Shown: piece by piece, positions 50,882 through 59,205 of the stretch
Layout of the letters: the number at the start of each line of letters is the position of its first letter
Position numbering within the stretch: position 1 is the stretch's first letter
Assembly: GCA_035943635.1 (NCBI GenBank)
Contig: DASZBX010000106.1
Coordinates: 194,423-258,422 of the forward strand
Direction of reading: 5' to 3'
DNA: 64,000 bases
Source: DASZBX01 sp035943635
Lineage (GTDB): Bacteria; Actinomycetota; Actinomycetes; Streptomycetales; Catenulisporaceae
Notes under the pieces: generated by a model
Database searches by the model: none
Told to the model about the DNA's origin: nothing
The model's input: the letters and a program-made list of their open reading frames with translations, nothing else
Made by a program: the position numbers and the translations under genes

Positions 50882-50916
50882 CCCCGTCCCGGTTCTCGTG
50901 CCGGGGCGGGGTTTTT
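50882..50916 (+). terminator. Intrinsic terminator after gcvP
   Basis: CCCCGTCCCGG (50882-50892) pairs with CCGGGGCGGGG (50901-50911; one mismatch), followed by TTTTT. Confidence 0.85.
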
Positions 50917-51396
50917 ATTTCCGTGACGGGCCCGGGTTGGTCGGGTACCGTTCCCGGCATGGTGCTTCAGGAAGTGCGGGCGCGGCGGGTGTCTGGCGCC
51001 GTTGCGCAGGTCGTGGGGTTCGGCGGTCGGGCGCAGGCGGCCCTGGCCGGTGGCGGCGGGTTCGCCGCGGCGTCGGCGTCGGGGGTGTTCGGGGCTGGGA
51101 CGGGTCCGCTGGAGGTTCGGTGGGCGTGCGGCGGGCCGGGCGGGCCGGTGGCCGACGGCGTCGTGGGCCGGGAGGTGGACCCGTTGGTGCGGGGTGAGGC
51201 TCGGGCGCCGCGGCACAACCCGGTCCCGGTGCCGTCGCGCGGGCCGGTGCGGCCCGGGAAGCGGAACGCGGCGTGGCGGCGCGGTGGGCCGGCGGGGGTT
51301 CGGCCGGTGTCCCGGCGGGTGTGGTCGGGGCGGCGCTGAGCGGTGGTGACGGGCGCCGCGGGCACTGACCGGCCTCAGCCGCGGCCGCCGGTGCGG
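50917..51396. other. Stretch without a convincing gene
   Basis: A frame from the ATG at 50959 to 51339 is open but encodes a Gly/Arg/Pro-rich sequence (RGPVRPGKRNAAWRRGG) with no domain and no clear ribosome site, so I do not call it. The region may be decayed sequence, given the kinase remnant that follows. Confidence 0.4.
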
Positions 51397-51703
51397 ATGC
51401 ACGCTGATGAGGTGACCACCGACGTGCCGGTGGTGCGCCGGCTGCTCGCGGCGCAGTTCCCGCAGTGGGCCGGCCTGCCGGTCAAGGCGTTGTAGTGGGC
51501 TGTACCTGCTGCCCGCGGCCGCGCGGGAGGTCCTGCGGGCGCAGTGCGGCTCCGATGAGGCGACGTGGCTGCGCGGGCGGGGCTGGGCGTTGTCGATGGC
51601 GCTGACCCAGCTGCCGTACTACCGTCACACGAATCCGGTGATCGCTGGCCAGGCGCGGCGCGCGATCCGGGAGGTGCTTGCGGCCCGGACCGCGCGGCGC
51701 TGA
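51397..51703 (+). pseudogene. Remnant of an APH-type phosphotransferase
   Basis: An N-terminal piece from the ATG at 51397 (VVRRLLAAQFPQWAGLPVKA, like the first helix of the kinase at 41902-42810, there LVREQFPQWGDLPVRAV) ends in a TAG. The next frame continues directly with a kinase C-terminus (LLPAAAREVLRAQCGSDEAT, WLRGRGWALSMALTQLPYY, ending AREVLAARTARR-like at TGA 51701). The ATP lobe and catalytic loop are absent. This is an internal deletion, again joining the two ends of one gene. Confidence 0.65.
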
Positions 51704-51719
51704 ACCGAGGCTGGTCGGG

Positions 51720-51947
51720 TCAGGCCTTGAAGGTGGTGCGGTTGGGCAGCAGTGCGCCGAGGTCGTCGAACGCGATGATCCGGTTGCACAAGAGCGACCA
51801 GCCCTGTTCGGGGTGGCTGACCAGGGTGTGGGCGCGGTAGCAGTCGGGGGCGTTCGCGGGCGGGCACGGTGGGCGGTGCTGGCAGGCGGGCGCGGGGACG
51901 GTCTGGCCGGTCGTGCGGGGGCCGGTTTCGTCCAGTGCGGCGATCAT
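51720..51947 (-). CDS. DUF5999 family protein
   Basis: 75 residues from the ATG at 51947, with AAGGAG seven bases upstream. The DUF5999 pattern is clear: CQHRPPCPPANAPDCYRAHT, then VSHPEQGWSLLCNRIIAFDD, LGALLPNRTTF. Three cysteines and a histidine at the N-terminus could bind metal. The family is widespread in Streptomyces and relatives and has no known function. The usual C-terminal PHR-type tail is shortened here. Confidence 0.85.
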   Translation of the reverse strand: MIAALDETGPRTTGQTVPAPACQHRPPCPPANAPDCYRAHTLVSHPEQGWSLLCNRIIAFDDLGALLPNRTTFKA

Positions 51948-52174
51948 GATGGTGCTCCTTAGTCGGGCGGGTGCGGCCGCCCTGATCCTTGGTCCCACTA
52001 TGGCCCTACTTCGCCGCGCGGCGCTGGCGCGTGGGGCGGGGGCGCCCGATCGCCGGGGAAAACCACCCGACTGGGCCGGGTCGGTCTGGCCCGAAAGAAC
52101 TACTTTCCCCCGGATTTGACTCTTAGCAGGGGGGGCACCCGGGTACGTACCGGGCACGACTTAGTGGGAGGGAG

Positions 52175-53668
52175 TTGTTCGCGTTGGGCGAACAGGTGTT
52201 GGCGCAGGATCTGGTGTTCGACGGTACGGATCGGGCCCGGTTCCGGGCCCGGTTGGAAAGCAGCCAGGCGGTACTGGAGCGGATGCTGGCCACGGGGCGG
52301 TTCGAGAAGGACCGGAAGCTGTGCGGGATCGAACTGGAACTGGACCTGATCGACGGGCGGGGGCACCCGGCGATGGTGAACTCGGCGGTGCTCGAGCAGA
52401 TCGCGTCGGCCGACTTCCAGACCGAGCTGGGGTCGTTCAACCTGGAGGTGAACATAGCACCGCACAAGCTGGTCGGGACGGTTTTCTCGGAGTTGGCCGA
52501 GGAGTTGCAGACGGCGTTGTCGTATGCGGACCGGGTGGCGACCGGGTGCGGTGCGCGGGTGGCGGTGATCGGGATCCTGCCGACGCTGGACCTGGAGCAC
52601 ATGGTGGAGGAGAACTTCTCCACCGACGACCGGTACCTTCTGCTCAACGAGCAGATCATGCAGGTGCGCGGGGAGGACTTCCACCTGCGGATCGACGGGC
52701 CGGAGCCGTTGGAGACCACGTTCCGGCACATCCTGCCGGAGGCGTGCTGCACGTCGTTGCAGCTGCACCTGCAGGTCACGCCGGACGGGTTCGCGCGGGC
52801 GTGGAACGCGGCCCAGTCGATCGCGGGGGCGCAGGTGGCGCTGGGGGCGAACTCGCCGTACCTGTTCGGGCACCGGTTGTGGCACGAGACCAGGATCGCG
52901 TTGTTCGAGCAGGCCACGGACTGCCGGCCGAAGGAGTTGGCGGCGCAGGGGGTGCGGCCGCGGGTGTGGTTCGGGGAGCGGTGGATCAGCGGCCCGGCGG
53001 AGTTGTTCCGGGAGAACCTGCAGTACTTCACGGCCCTGTTGCCGCGGGTGTCGTCGGAGGACATGACGGCGGTGCTGGAGTCGGGGGCGATCCCGCACCT
53101 GCCGGAGATGCGGTTGCACAACGGGACGGTGTACCGGTGGAACCGTCCGGTGTACGACGTGGCGCGCGGCAAGCCGCACCTGCGGGTGGAGAACCGGGTG
53201 CTTCCGGCGGGTCCGAGCGTGGTGGACGTGCTGGCGAACGCGGCGTTCTACTACGGCCTGGTGCGCACGCTCGCGGACGCGGAGTCCCCGGTGTGGCAGC
53301 GGCTGTCGTTCAAGGCGGCGCGGGAGAACCTGTACGCCGCGGCCCGGGACGGGTTGGGGGCGCGCCAGATGTGGCCGGGCCGGGGCTCGGTGCCGGTGCG
53401 GGAACTGGTGTTGGAGGAGTTGCTGCCGATGGCGGCGGCCGGGTTGGACCGGTGGCGGATCGAGCCGCGGGACCGGGACCTGTACCTGGGGATCATCGAG
53501 GCGCGGGTGCGGACCGGGCGCAACGGCGCGGTGTGGCAGATCGAGCAGGTCGAGTTCCTCGAGCACGAGCGGGGCCTGGACCGGGCCAAGGCGATCGAGG
53601 GCATGGTGACCCGGTACGCGGAGTTGGTGCGTGGCGGCGACCCGGTGCACACCTGGCCGGTCGGTTGA
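52175..53668 (+). CDS. Glutamate-cysteine ligase family protein (GCS2 type)
   Basis: 497 residues from the TTG at 52175; a TTG at 52184 has better spacing (nine bases) from the GGGAGGGAG site and may be the true start. Features of the GCS2 ATP-grasp-like carboxylate-amine ligases: CGIELELDLIDGRGHPAMVN (substrate glutamate site), LGSFNLEVNIAP, CCTSLQLHLQVTPDGFARAW, VALGANSPYLFGHRLWHETR, and KPHLRVENRVLPAGPSVVDV. Its close relatives form a large actinobacterial group of about 500 residues whose true product is untested. It may make gamma-glutamylcysteine, or a different gamma-glutamyl amide, since actinomycetes use mycothiol. Confidence 0.85.
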   Translation: MFALGEQVLAQDLVFDGTDRARFRARLESSQAVLERMLATGRFEKDRKLCGIELELDLIDGRGHPAMVNSAVLEQIASADFQTELGSFNLEVNIAPHKLVGTVFSELAEELQTALSYADRVATGCGARVAVIGILPTLDLEHMVEENFSTDDRYLLLNEQIMQVRGEDFHLRIDGPEPLETTFRHILPEACCTSLQLHLQVTPDGFARAWNAAQSIAGAQVALGANSPYLFGHRLWHETRIALFEQATDCRPKELAAQGVRPRVWFGERWISGPAELFRENLQYFTALLPRVSSEDMTAVLESGAIPHLPEMRLHNGTVYRWNRPVYDVARGKPHLRVENRVLPAGPSVVDVLANAAFYYGLVRTLADAESPVWQRLSFKAARENLYAAARDGLGARQMWPGRGSVPVRELVLEELLPMAAAGLDRWRIEPRDRDLYLGIIEARVRTGRNGAVWQIEQVEFLEHERGLDRAKAIEGMVTRYAELVRGGDPVHTWPVG

Positions 53669-53683
53669 TGGCACACTGCCCGG

Positions 53684-54619
53684 GTGGACATCGAACGCCT
53701 AGGTCACAGCCCGGTCGGCCCGCAGGACGGACCGGACCCGGACGGTCCCGTATCAGGGCCGGTCGGGCCCGGCGGCCCGGCCGCGCCGGGTGCGCTGGCC
53801 GCGCCGGGTGCCAGCGGTCCGGCCGCGCTCGCGCCGGACGGGGTGGTGCGGGCGCGGGCGTGGCCGGTGGTGTACACCCGGCGGCTGATCGCGTTCGAGG
53901 TGTGCGCGGTGCTCGCGGTGTCACTCGGGCGTTCGGCGGTGTCGGCGGTGCTGGACCTGGCCGGGTCGCTCTCCTCCTCGGCGCCGCTCAGTTCGCAGCA
54001 GGCGACGCTCAACGGGTCGGTGTCCTCGCAGCAGTGGCTGAACCTGGCATGGCAGGTGTACGGGGTCGCGTTCGGGTTGGCGCCGGTGTTGCTGGTGGCG
54101 TATCTGCTGTTGCGCGAGGGCGTGAGCCTGCGGGTCTTGGGGGTCGACCGGTCCCGGCCGTGGCAGGACCTGGGCTGGGGTGTGCTGGTGGCGGCGCTGA
54201 TCGGCGGCAGCGGACTGCTGCTGTACCTGGGCGCGCACGCCGCGGGTCTGGCGCTGACCGTGGTGCCCGAGTCGCTGCCGGCGGTCTGGTGGCGGGTGCC
54301 GGTGCTGGTGGCGTCGGCGTTCCAGAACGCCGCGCTGGAGGAGGTCGTGGTCCTGGGGTACCTGCTGCGCCGGTTCGACCAGGCCGGGTGGTCGGAGCGG
54401 CGCGGGGACGTGACCAGTGCGTTGATCCGCGGGTCGTACCACCTGTACCAGGGGTTCGGCGGGTTCGTGGGCAACTTCGTGATGGGGGTGATCTTCGCCC
54501 GGCTCTACCGGCGCTGGGGCCGGGTGACCCCGATGCTGATCGCGCACGGACTGATCGACACCACGACGTTCGTCGGGTACGTCTTCCTGGCCGGGCACGT
54601 GTCCTGGCTGCCCGTCTGA
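53684..54619 (+). CDS. CPBP family intramembrane metalloprotease
   Basis: 311 residues from the GTG at 53684, 15 bases after the ligase gene, so probably the same operon. After a Gly/Pro-rich cytoplasmic tail (1-60) come about seven membrane spans. The CPBP/ABI motifs are NAALEEVVVLGYLLRRF (EE pair, about 222), the RxxxH-type RGSYHLYQGFGGFVGNFVMG, and IAHGLIDTTTF with the last histidine. These residues form the active site in the membrane. Eukaryotic members process CAAX proteins; bacterial ones act in bacteriocin immunity or signalling. The substrate is unknown. Confidence 0.9.
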   Translation: MDIERLGHSPVGPQDGPDPDGPVSGPVGPGGPAAPGALAAPGASGPAALAPDGVVRARAWPVVYTRRLIAFEVCAVLAVSLGRSAVSAVLDLAGSLSSSAPLSSQQATLNGSVSSQQWLNLAWQVYGVAFGLAPVLLVAYLLLREGVSLRVLGVDRSRPWQDLGWGVLVAALIGGSGLLLYLGAHAAGLALTVVPESLPAVWWRVPVLVASAFQNAALEEVVVLGYLLRRFDQAGWSERRGDVTSALIRGSYHLYQGFGGFVGNFVMGVIFARLYRRWGRVTPMLIAHGLIDTTTFVGYVFLAGHVSWLPV

Positions 54620-54686
54620 GGCACTTCTGGGGCTGCTGCGGGGGCGGTTGGCAGGCGGGGGCGCGGGGGTGTGATCCGGGCCGCAC

Positions 54687-54735
54687 GAGCGGCGCCACGC
54701 GGTCCTCGCGGACCGTCGGGGCGCCGCTCTTTCTC
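54687..54735 (+). terminator. Intrinsic terminator after the CPBP gene
   Basis: GAGCGGCGCC (54687-54696) pairs with GGCGCCGCTC (54720-54729), with a nested GGTCC/GGACC pair, followed by TTTCTC. A second GC-rich hairpin (54738-54784) could serve the convergent acetyltransferase gene. Confidence 0.75.
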
Positions 54736-54877
54736 GTCCCGCCGCCCCGGCCGGTGTCAGAGCCGGCGCGGGCGGCGGGGCGGGTACGGCCGGCCGGATC
54801 GGGGGTCCGTCGGCCGCGCCCGCGGCAGGGTGGGTAAGGGCGGGTACTGGGGGTGGTGCGGGGAGGGGGCCGGTCCG

Positions 54878-55615
54878 TCAGGCGTGGACCGGGGCCTCGA
54901 TCGTCTGGCGCGGCAGGGCCGCCAGCGGATCGAGCGGATCGAGCGAGCCGAGCGGGTCCGCCGACGGCAAGGCCATCGGCGTGTACCGGGCCAGCCGGGC
55001 GCCGAGCTTGTCCTTCGCGGCCTGCCACTCGGTGGACAGGATCGAGAACAGGGCGGAGTCGCGCACGCCGCCCTCGGCCGCCGGGAAGTGCGCCCGGCGC
55101 ACCCCCTCGAACGTCGCGCCCATCGCCATGATGGCCGCCCGCGAGGTGTCGTTGCGGGTGTCGGCCTTGAGCGAGACCCGGTGCACCCGCCAGGTCTCGA
55201 ACGCGTGGGTCAGCATCAGCAGCTTCGCCTCGATGTTGATCCCGGTCCGGTGCGCCCGCGGGGCGAGCCAGGTCGAGCCGATCTCCGCGGCGTCGGGCAC
55301 CTCGGAGGGGTTGACGTGGCCGTGCCGGGGCGGCCAGACCCCGGCGTTCCAGTATTCGAGCTCGCGGAAGCGGGTGGTGCCGACGACCCGCCCGTCGCGC
55401 AGGTCGATGGTGACGAAGGGTACGGCGACGTGGGCCAGGAGGTCTTCCTGGGCGACGTCGAGGTAGCGGCCCATGGCCGCGGCGTCTTTCGGGACGTAGG
55501 TGTACCCGAAGGAGGCGCGATCCTCGGTGGCCGCCACGAGCAGCGGTTCGAGGTGTTCTTCGCGCATCGGCTCCAGTCGTACGAGGCGACCGGTCAGCGT
55601 GATTGGTGCTGGCAT
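54878..55615 (-). CDS. GNAT family N-acetyltransferase (RimJ/RimL-like)
   Basis: 245 residues from the ATG at 55615 (an ATG at 55624 or 55627 is possible; no strong ribosome site). A RimL-like GNAT domain: LTGRLVRLEPMREEHLEPLL, VPFVTIDLRDGRVVGTTRFR, EIGSTWLAPRAHRTGINIEA with the R-x-x-G-I-N CoA loop, LLMLTHAFETWRVHRVSLKA and NDTSRAAIMAMGATFEG. Such enzymes acetylate protein N-termini or small amines. The C-terminal 30 residues are an extra Pro/Leu-rich tail (LGSLDPLDPLAALPR). Confidence 0.92.
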   Translation of the reverse strand: MPAPITLTGRLVRLEPMREEHLEPLLVAATEDRASFGYTYVPKDAAAMGRYLDVAQEDLLAHVAVPFVTIDLRDGRVVGTTRFRELEYWNAGVWPPRHGHVNPSEVPDAAEIGSTWLAPRAHRTGINIEAKLLMLTHAFETWRVHRVSLKADTRNDTSRAAIMAMGATFEGVRRAHFPAAEGGVRDSALFSILSTEWQAAKDKLGARLARYTPMALPSADPLGSLDPLDPLAALPRQTIEAPVHA

Positions 55616-55861
55616 GGCGCACATCATGCACGGTCCGGAGGAGTATGTGATGCGACACGGCGTAAGTGACACTCCTAAGCTTGAAAGGTGTGGTCGATCT
55701 GTGACGCTGCGTGGTCGTCGCCGACGTGAACAGGCGGTGAACACCGGCTCGGGAACCGGTCCGGCCCGGCATCGGCGCGTGCTGCGGCAGGGTCGGGGGC
55801 GGGCGGCTGGCCTGCGTGGTCGCATTCGCCGGGAGGGTCGCGGGGATGCCGCCGTAGGCGC

Positions 55862-56189
55862 ATGAGCGAGCAGCGGGACGCGCCGGCGGGCGCGGGCGGT
55901 GAGGGGCGGCCGGACGAGGGTGCGGGCGCCGTTGCCGACGCCGGACCGGGTGCGGATCCGGGCGGCGGGCGGGCGTCGGCGGCGCCGGGCGGGGTGGGCC
56001 GGGACGCGGTGTGGGCGCGGGCGATGAGCGGGCGGGGCCGGGCCGTTCGCGGTGGTGTTCTTCGCGGTCTGGTGGGCGTGGGTGGACTTCTCCTGGTTCG
56101 CCTCCGCGTATGGCACGGACGACGTGCTGTACCGGGTGATGGTGCTGGTGCCGATCGGCGGCGGCCTGTCGGGGCGTTTCTGGCCGTGA
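55862..56189 (+). pseudogene. Low temperature requirement A (LtrA)-like remnant
   Basis: The ATG at 55862 starts a Gly/Ala-rich cytoplasmic tail of about 60 residues. In the next frame, from about 56040, comes a membrane piece typical of LtrA proteins: FAVVFFAVWWAWVDFSWFAS, then AYGTDDVLYRVMVLVPIGGG, ending at TGA 56187-56189. The family has about 380 residues and ten or more spans; only spans two and three remain and they are out of frame. This is a frameshift plus deletions. Confidence 0.65.
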
Positions 56190-56262
56190 AAGTCCGGGCC
56201 GGGTAGCGCGGTCGGTGAGACGGCCGGGCCGGGTCTTGATCACGCGTGGATACTTAACAGCT

Positions 56263-57111
56263 GTGAACAATGTGAATCGGATGGAGATCGACGGCCGCGC
56301 GGTGACGGCCGGGCAGACCCAGATGGCCGTCCTGACGTCCTACGGGCATTTCACCGCCATGCAGGTGCGCTCCGGCCGGGTCCGCGGCCTGGCGCTGCAC
56401 CTGGACCGGCTGACCCGGTCCACCCGGGAGCTGTTCGACGCGGACCTGGACCACGAGCTCGTGCGCGCCCGGATCCGGCACGCCCTGGGCGGCGGGATCA
56501 GCGACGCGTCGGTCCGGGTGATGGTGTTCCAGCCCCAGGAGACCGGGCCGGTCACGCTCGCGGTGTACGTGCGCGACCCGTACGTGGGGAGCGGGGCGCC
56601 GCAGGCGTTGACGTCGGTGCAGTACCAGCGGCCGCTGGCGCACGTGAAGCAGGTGGGCGGCGGGTTCGGCCAGTCGTACCACGGGCGCGCGGCGAGGCGG
56701 GCCGGGTTCGACGACGCGTTGCTGACCGCCCCGGACGGGACCGTGTCGGAAGGGTCGATCGCGAACATCGCGTTCGTCGCCGGCGGGAGTCTGGTGTGGC
56801 CGGACGCCCCGGCGTTGGCGGGGATCACGATGCAGCTGATCCGGGCGCAGCTCGGGGAAACCGGCGCGGGAGCCGGGTCGGCGGGAGCGGGTGCGGGTGC
56901 GGAGTCGGAGCCGGGGTCGGGCGGTGGGCTGGCGTCGCGCGGCGCGCCGGTGCGGCTGGCGGACCTCGGGTCCTACGACGCGGCGCTGCTGACCAACTCG
57001 CGCGGCATCGTCCCGGTCAGCCGGATCGACGAGCACCGGTTCGGCGGCGGCGAGCAGGCGGCCAAGGCGGTGGCGCACGTGTACGAGTCGGTCCCGTGGG
57101 ACGTGATCTGA
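56263..57111 (+). CDS. Class IV aminotransferase (branched-chain aminotransferase/ADC lyase-like)
   Basis: 282 residues if the GTG at 56263 is used; GTG 56272 or ATG 56281 (MEIDGRAV) are equally possible. Fold-type IV PLP enzyme: HFTAMQVRSGRVRGLALHLD (arginine and first strand), the PLP lysine in LAHVKQVGGGFGQSYHGRAA, ALLTAPDGTVSEGSIANIAF with the glutamate that contacts PLP, and AALLTNSRGIVPVSRID. A Gly/Ala/Glu insertion of about 30 residues (GAGAGSAGAGAGAESEPGSG) lies before the last beta region. It may be a transaminase or 4-amino-4-deoxychorismate lyase. It stands alone. Confidence 0.85.
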   Translation: MNNVNRMEIDGRAVTAGQTQMAVLTSYGHFTAMQVRSGRVRGLALHLDRLTRSTRELFDADLDHELVRARIRHALGGGISDASVRVMVFQPQETGPVTLAVYVRDPYVGSGAPQALTSVQYQRPLAHVKQVGGGFGQSYHGRAARRAGFDDALLTAPDGTVSEGSIANIAFVAGGSLVWPDAPALAGITMQLIRAQLGETGAGAGSAGAGAGAESEPGSGGGLASRGAPVRLADLGSYDAALLTNSRGIVPVSRIDEHRFGGGEQAAKAVAHVYESVPWDVI

Positions 57112-57234
57112 CCGTTGGTCGGCGTGGGGGAGAACCGATCCGGGGCGTACGGCGTCAACTGTGCATACCGGTCGTGACTCACCGCGTTCGCCGTGGTGGG
57201 GAGCCCAGGTCCGGGGGAGCAAGGGGGGCATTGC

Positions 57235-57269
57235 GGCCGGCGGCGGGCGCACGGGGCTCTCCGCCGGCC
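57235..57269 (+). terminator. Hairpin after the aminotransferase gene
   Basis: GGCCGGCGG (57235-57243) pairs with CCGCCGGCC (57261-57269), a 17-base loop, between two plus-strand genes. Confidence 0.55.
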
Positions 57270-57316
57270 GGAAAGCCCTGCGGCCTGAGGCCGGGAGCAG
57301 GCCGGATAATGGGGGC

Positions 57317-58009
57317 GTGAACGACGCAGAACACGCAGAACGCGAGGGCGAGCAGGTCGGCGGGGCGAGTGCGGGTGGGGGTAGGGCGCGCAGGCCGGTG
57401 GGGCGTCGGCCGGGCGGTGCGGATACTCGGGGGGCGGTGTTGGAGGCGGCTCGGAGCGAGTTCGCCGCTTCCGGGTATGACGCGACCAGTATTCGGGCGA
57501 TCGCTCGGGCTGCCGGGGTTGATTCGGCGCTCGTGCATCACTATTTCGGGACCAAGCAGCAGTTGTTCTTGGCTGCGTTGGATTTTCCGTTGGATCCGCA
57601 GGTGCTTGCCGACACTGTGATCGCTGGGGATCCGGCGACGGTCGGGGAGCGTACCGCTCGGTTCGCGTTCACTCTGTGGGAGCAGCCTGCGGTGCGGGAT
57701 CGGCTGGTGGCGGTGTTGCGGGCGGCTGCGGGGAGTGATCAGATCGCTCAGTTGATGCGGGGGTTCTTCGTTCGGGCTGTCGTGCCTGCGGTGGCGGCTC
57801 GGCTCAGTGAGGTCGGGGAAGGGGGCGGGGCTGGGGGTGGGGGTGGGACGGATCCTCGGTTGCGGGCCGAGTTGGCGTTTTCGCAGATCATCGGGGTGGC
57901 TATGGCTAGGTATGTGTTGGCTGTTCCGCCGATCAGTACGGCCAGTGTGGAGGAGCTTGTTTTGCATATCGGGCCTACGTTGCAGCGGTATCTCGGGGGT
58001 GGAGTTTGA
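57317..58009 (+). CDS. TetR-family transcriptional regulator
   Basis: 230 residues from the GTG at 57317, which has a GATAAT-like -10 element eight bases upstream and no ribosome site, so it may be leaderless. After a Gly/Arg-rich tail the helix-turn-helix is at about 40-85: AVLEAARSEFAASGYDATSI, RAIARAAGVDSALVHHYFGT. The C-terminal domain is of the TetR_C type common beside drug exporters (PAVRDRLVAVLRAAAGSDQI), with a GGGAGGGGG insert. It is followed, after a repeat element, by an ABC-2 exporter that it probably controls. Confidence 0.9.
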   Translation: MNDAEHAEREGEQVGGASAGGGRARRPVGRRPGGADTRGAVLEAARSEFAASGYDATSIRAIARAAGVDSALVHHYFGTKQQLFLAALDFPLDPQVLADTVIAGDPATVGERTARFAFTLWEQPAVRDRLVAVLRAAAGSDQIAQLMRGFFVRAVVPAVAARLSEVGEGGGAGGGGGTDPRLRAELAFSQIIGVAMARYVLAVPPISTASVEELVLHIGPTLQRYLGGGV

Positions 58010-58079
58010 GTCAAAGGCGGCCCGTGGCAATTTTCCGCGCTGGGTGAGGTGGGGGTCGGGTTCTCGTACGCGAGAAAAA

Positions 58080-58210
58080 CACCACGGTTTACTGCGTCGG
58101 TCGGCTTGGGTGGTGGGTCGGGTTGGGCGTGGGTGGGGTGGGTTGGTGGCTGTTGGGAGGGGGTTGCGTGGGCGTGGGCTGCGATGGGGGCGGGAGTTGG
58201 GGAGTGGGTG
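58080..58210 (+). repeat. G-rich repeat, copy 1 (inverted relative to the copy at the right edge)
   Basis: The first 48 bases, starting CACCACGGTTTACTGCGTCG, are identical to the reverse complement of the window's last 48 bases. Similarity continues with small indels for about 130 bases. Both contain GGG runs separated by 2-4 bases (GGGTGGTGGGTCGGGTTGGG), a standard G-quadruplex pattern. It fills most of the 308-base gap between the TetR and ABC genes; no gene is seen. Confidence 0.85.
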
Positions 58211-58317
58211 ATGTCGGGGTGGTGGAGGCGTCGTGGGTGTTCCGTCTCGAGCGATAGGGGTGGGTTTGAGCTGGGGTGTTGACGGCATCGGTGGATGCGG
58301 GTGAAACTCATCGGGTG

Positions 58318-59205
58318 ATGAATTCAGTGAGTGTGGCGCCGGGGGTGGGTTCGGCTCGGCGTGGGACGTGTGCGGTCGAGGTGCGTGGGCTGACCGTCGT
58401 GCGGGGTGGGCGGACCGTGCTGGGCGGCGGCAGCGGTGGCAACAGCCGCAGCGATGGTGCGCAGGATCGCGTCGGCGGGGTGGATCTGGAGGTCGCTGCG
58501 GGGTCGGTCACAGGGTTGCTCGGGCCCAGCGGGTGCGGCAAGAGCACGCTGATGCGGTCGATCGTCGGGGTGCAGCGGATCTCCGGCGGCAGCGTGCGCG
58601 TGCTGGGGCTCGCGGCCGGCAGTGCCGCGCTGCGTCGGCGGGTCGGATACGTCACCCAGGCGCCGTCGGTGTACTCGGACCTGTCGGTGATCGAGAACCT
58701 GCGCTACTTCGCCGCCGTCCTGGACGCGCCGCGCGATGACCCGGCGCGGGTGATCGGGCAGGTCGGGTTGGGCGGGCGGGAACGCGACCAGGTCGGGCGG
58801 CTCTCCGGTGGCCAGCGGGCCCGGGTCTCGTTGGCCGCCGCGCTGCTGGGCACGCCCGAACTGCTCGTCCTGGACGAACCGACCGTCGGGCTCGACCCGG
58901 CACTGCGCCAGGAACTGTGGGGGGTGTTCCACCATCTGGCCGCCGACGGCGTGACCCTGCTGATCTCCAGCCACGTCATGGACGAAGCCTCCCGGTGCAC
59001 CCGGCTGCTGCTCATGCGCGAAGGCCGGATCATCGCCGACGAGTCACCCGACGCGCTGCTCGCCCGCACCGGCGCCCCCGACATCGAGGCCGCGTTCCTG
59101 CACCTGATCAGCACTGCGGAAGGCGGCCCGACCGGGACTGCCGATTCCGCCTCCGCCTCCGACTCCGGTTCCGCCCCGGCCGCGACTTCGGGCGGTGCCC
59201 GGTGA
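58318..59205 (+). CDS. ABC-2 type exporter ATP-binding protein
   Basis: 295 residues from the ATG at 58318. Motifs: Walker A LLGPSGCGKSTLM, Q-loop VGYVTQAPSVYSDLSV, signature RLSGGQRARVSLAAALL, Walker B ELLVLDEPTVGLDP, H-loop LLISSHVMDEA. The DrrA/NodI-type pattern indicates drug or lipid export. About 17 residues (GGGSGGNSRSDGAQDR) are inserted in the first beta hairpin before Walker A, at the same place as in the ATPase at 30970-31857. The C-terminus is Ser/Ala-rich. Its stop overlaps the permease start (GTGA). Confidence 0.93.
   Translation: MNSVSVAPGVGSARRGTCAVEVRGLTVVRGGRTVLGGGSGGNSRSDGAQDRVGGVDLEVAAGSVTGLLGPSGCGKSTLMRSIVGVQRISGGSVRVLGLAAGSAALRRRVGYVTQAPSVYSDLSVIENLRYFAAVLDAPRDDPARVIGQVGLGGRERDQVGRLSGGQRARVSLAAALLGTPELLVLDEPTVGLDPALRQELWGVFHHLAADGVTLLISSHVMDEASRCTRLLLMREGRIIADESPDALLARTGAPDIEAAFLHLISTAEGGPTGTADSASASDSGSAPAATSGGAR

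Noticed and set aside
50959..51339. 127-codon ORF after gcvP
   Set aside because: Gly/Arg/Pro-rich sequence without domain, ribosome site or coding-type composition.
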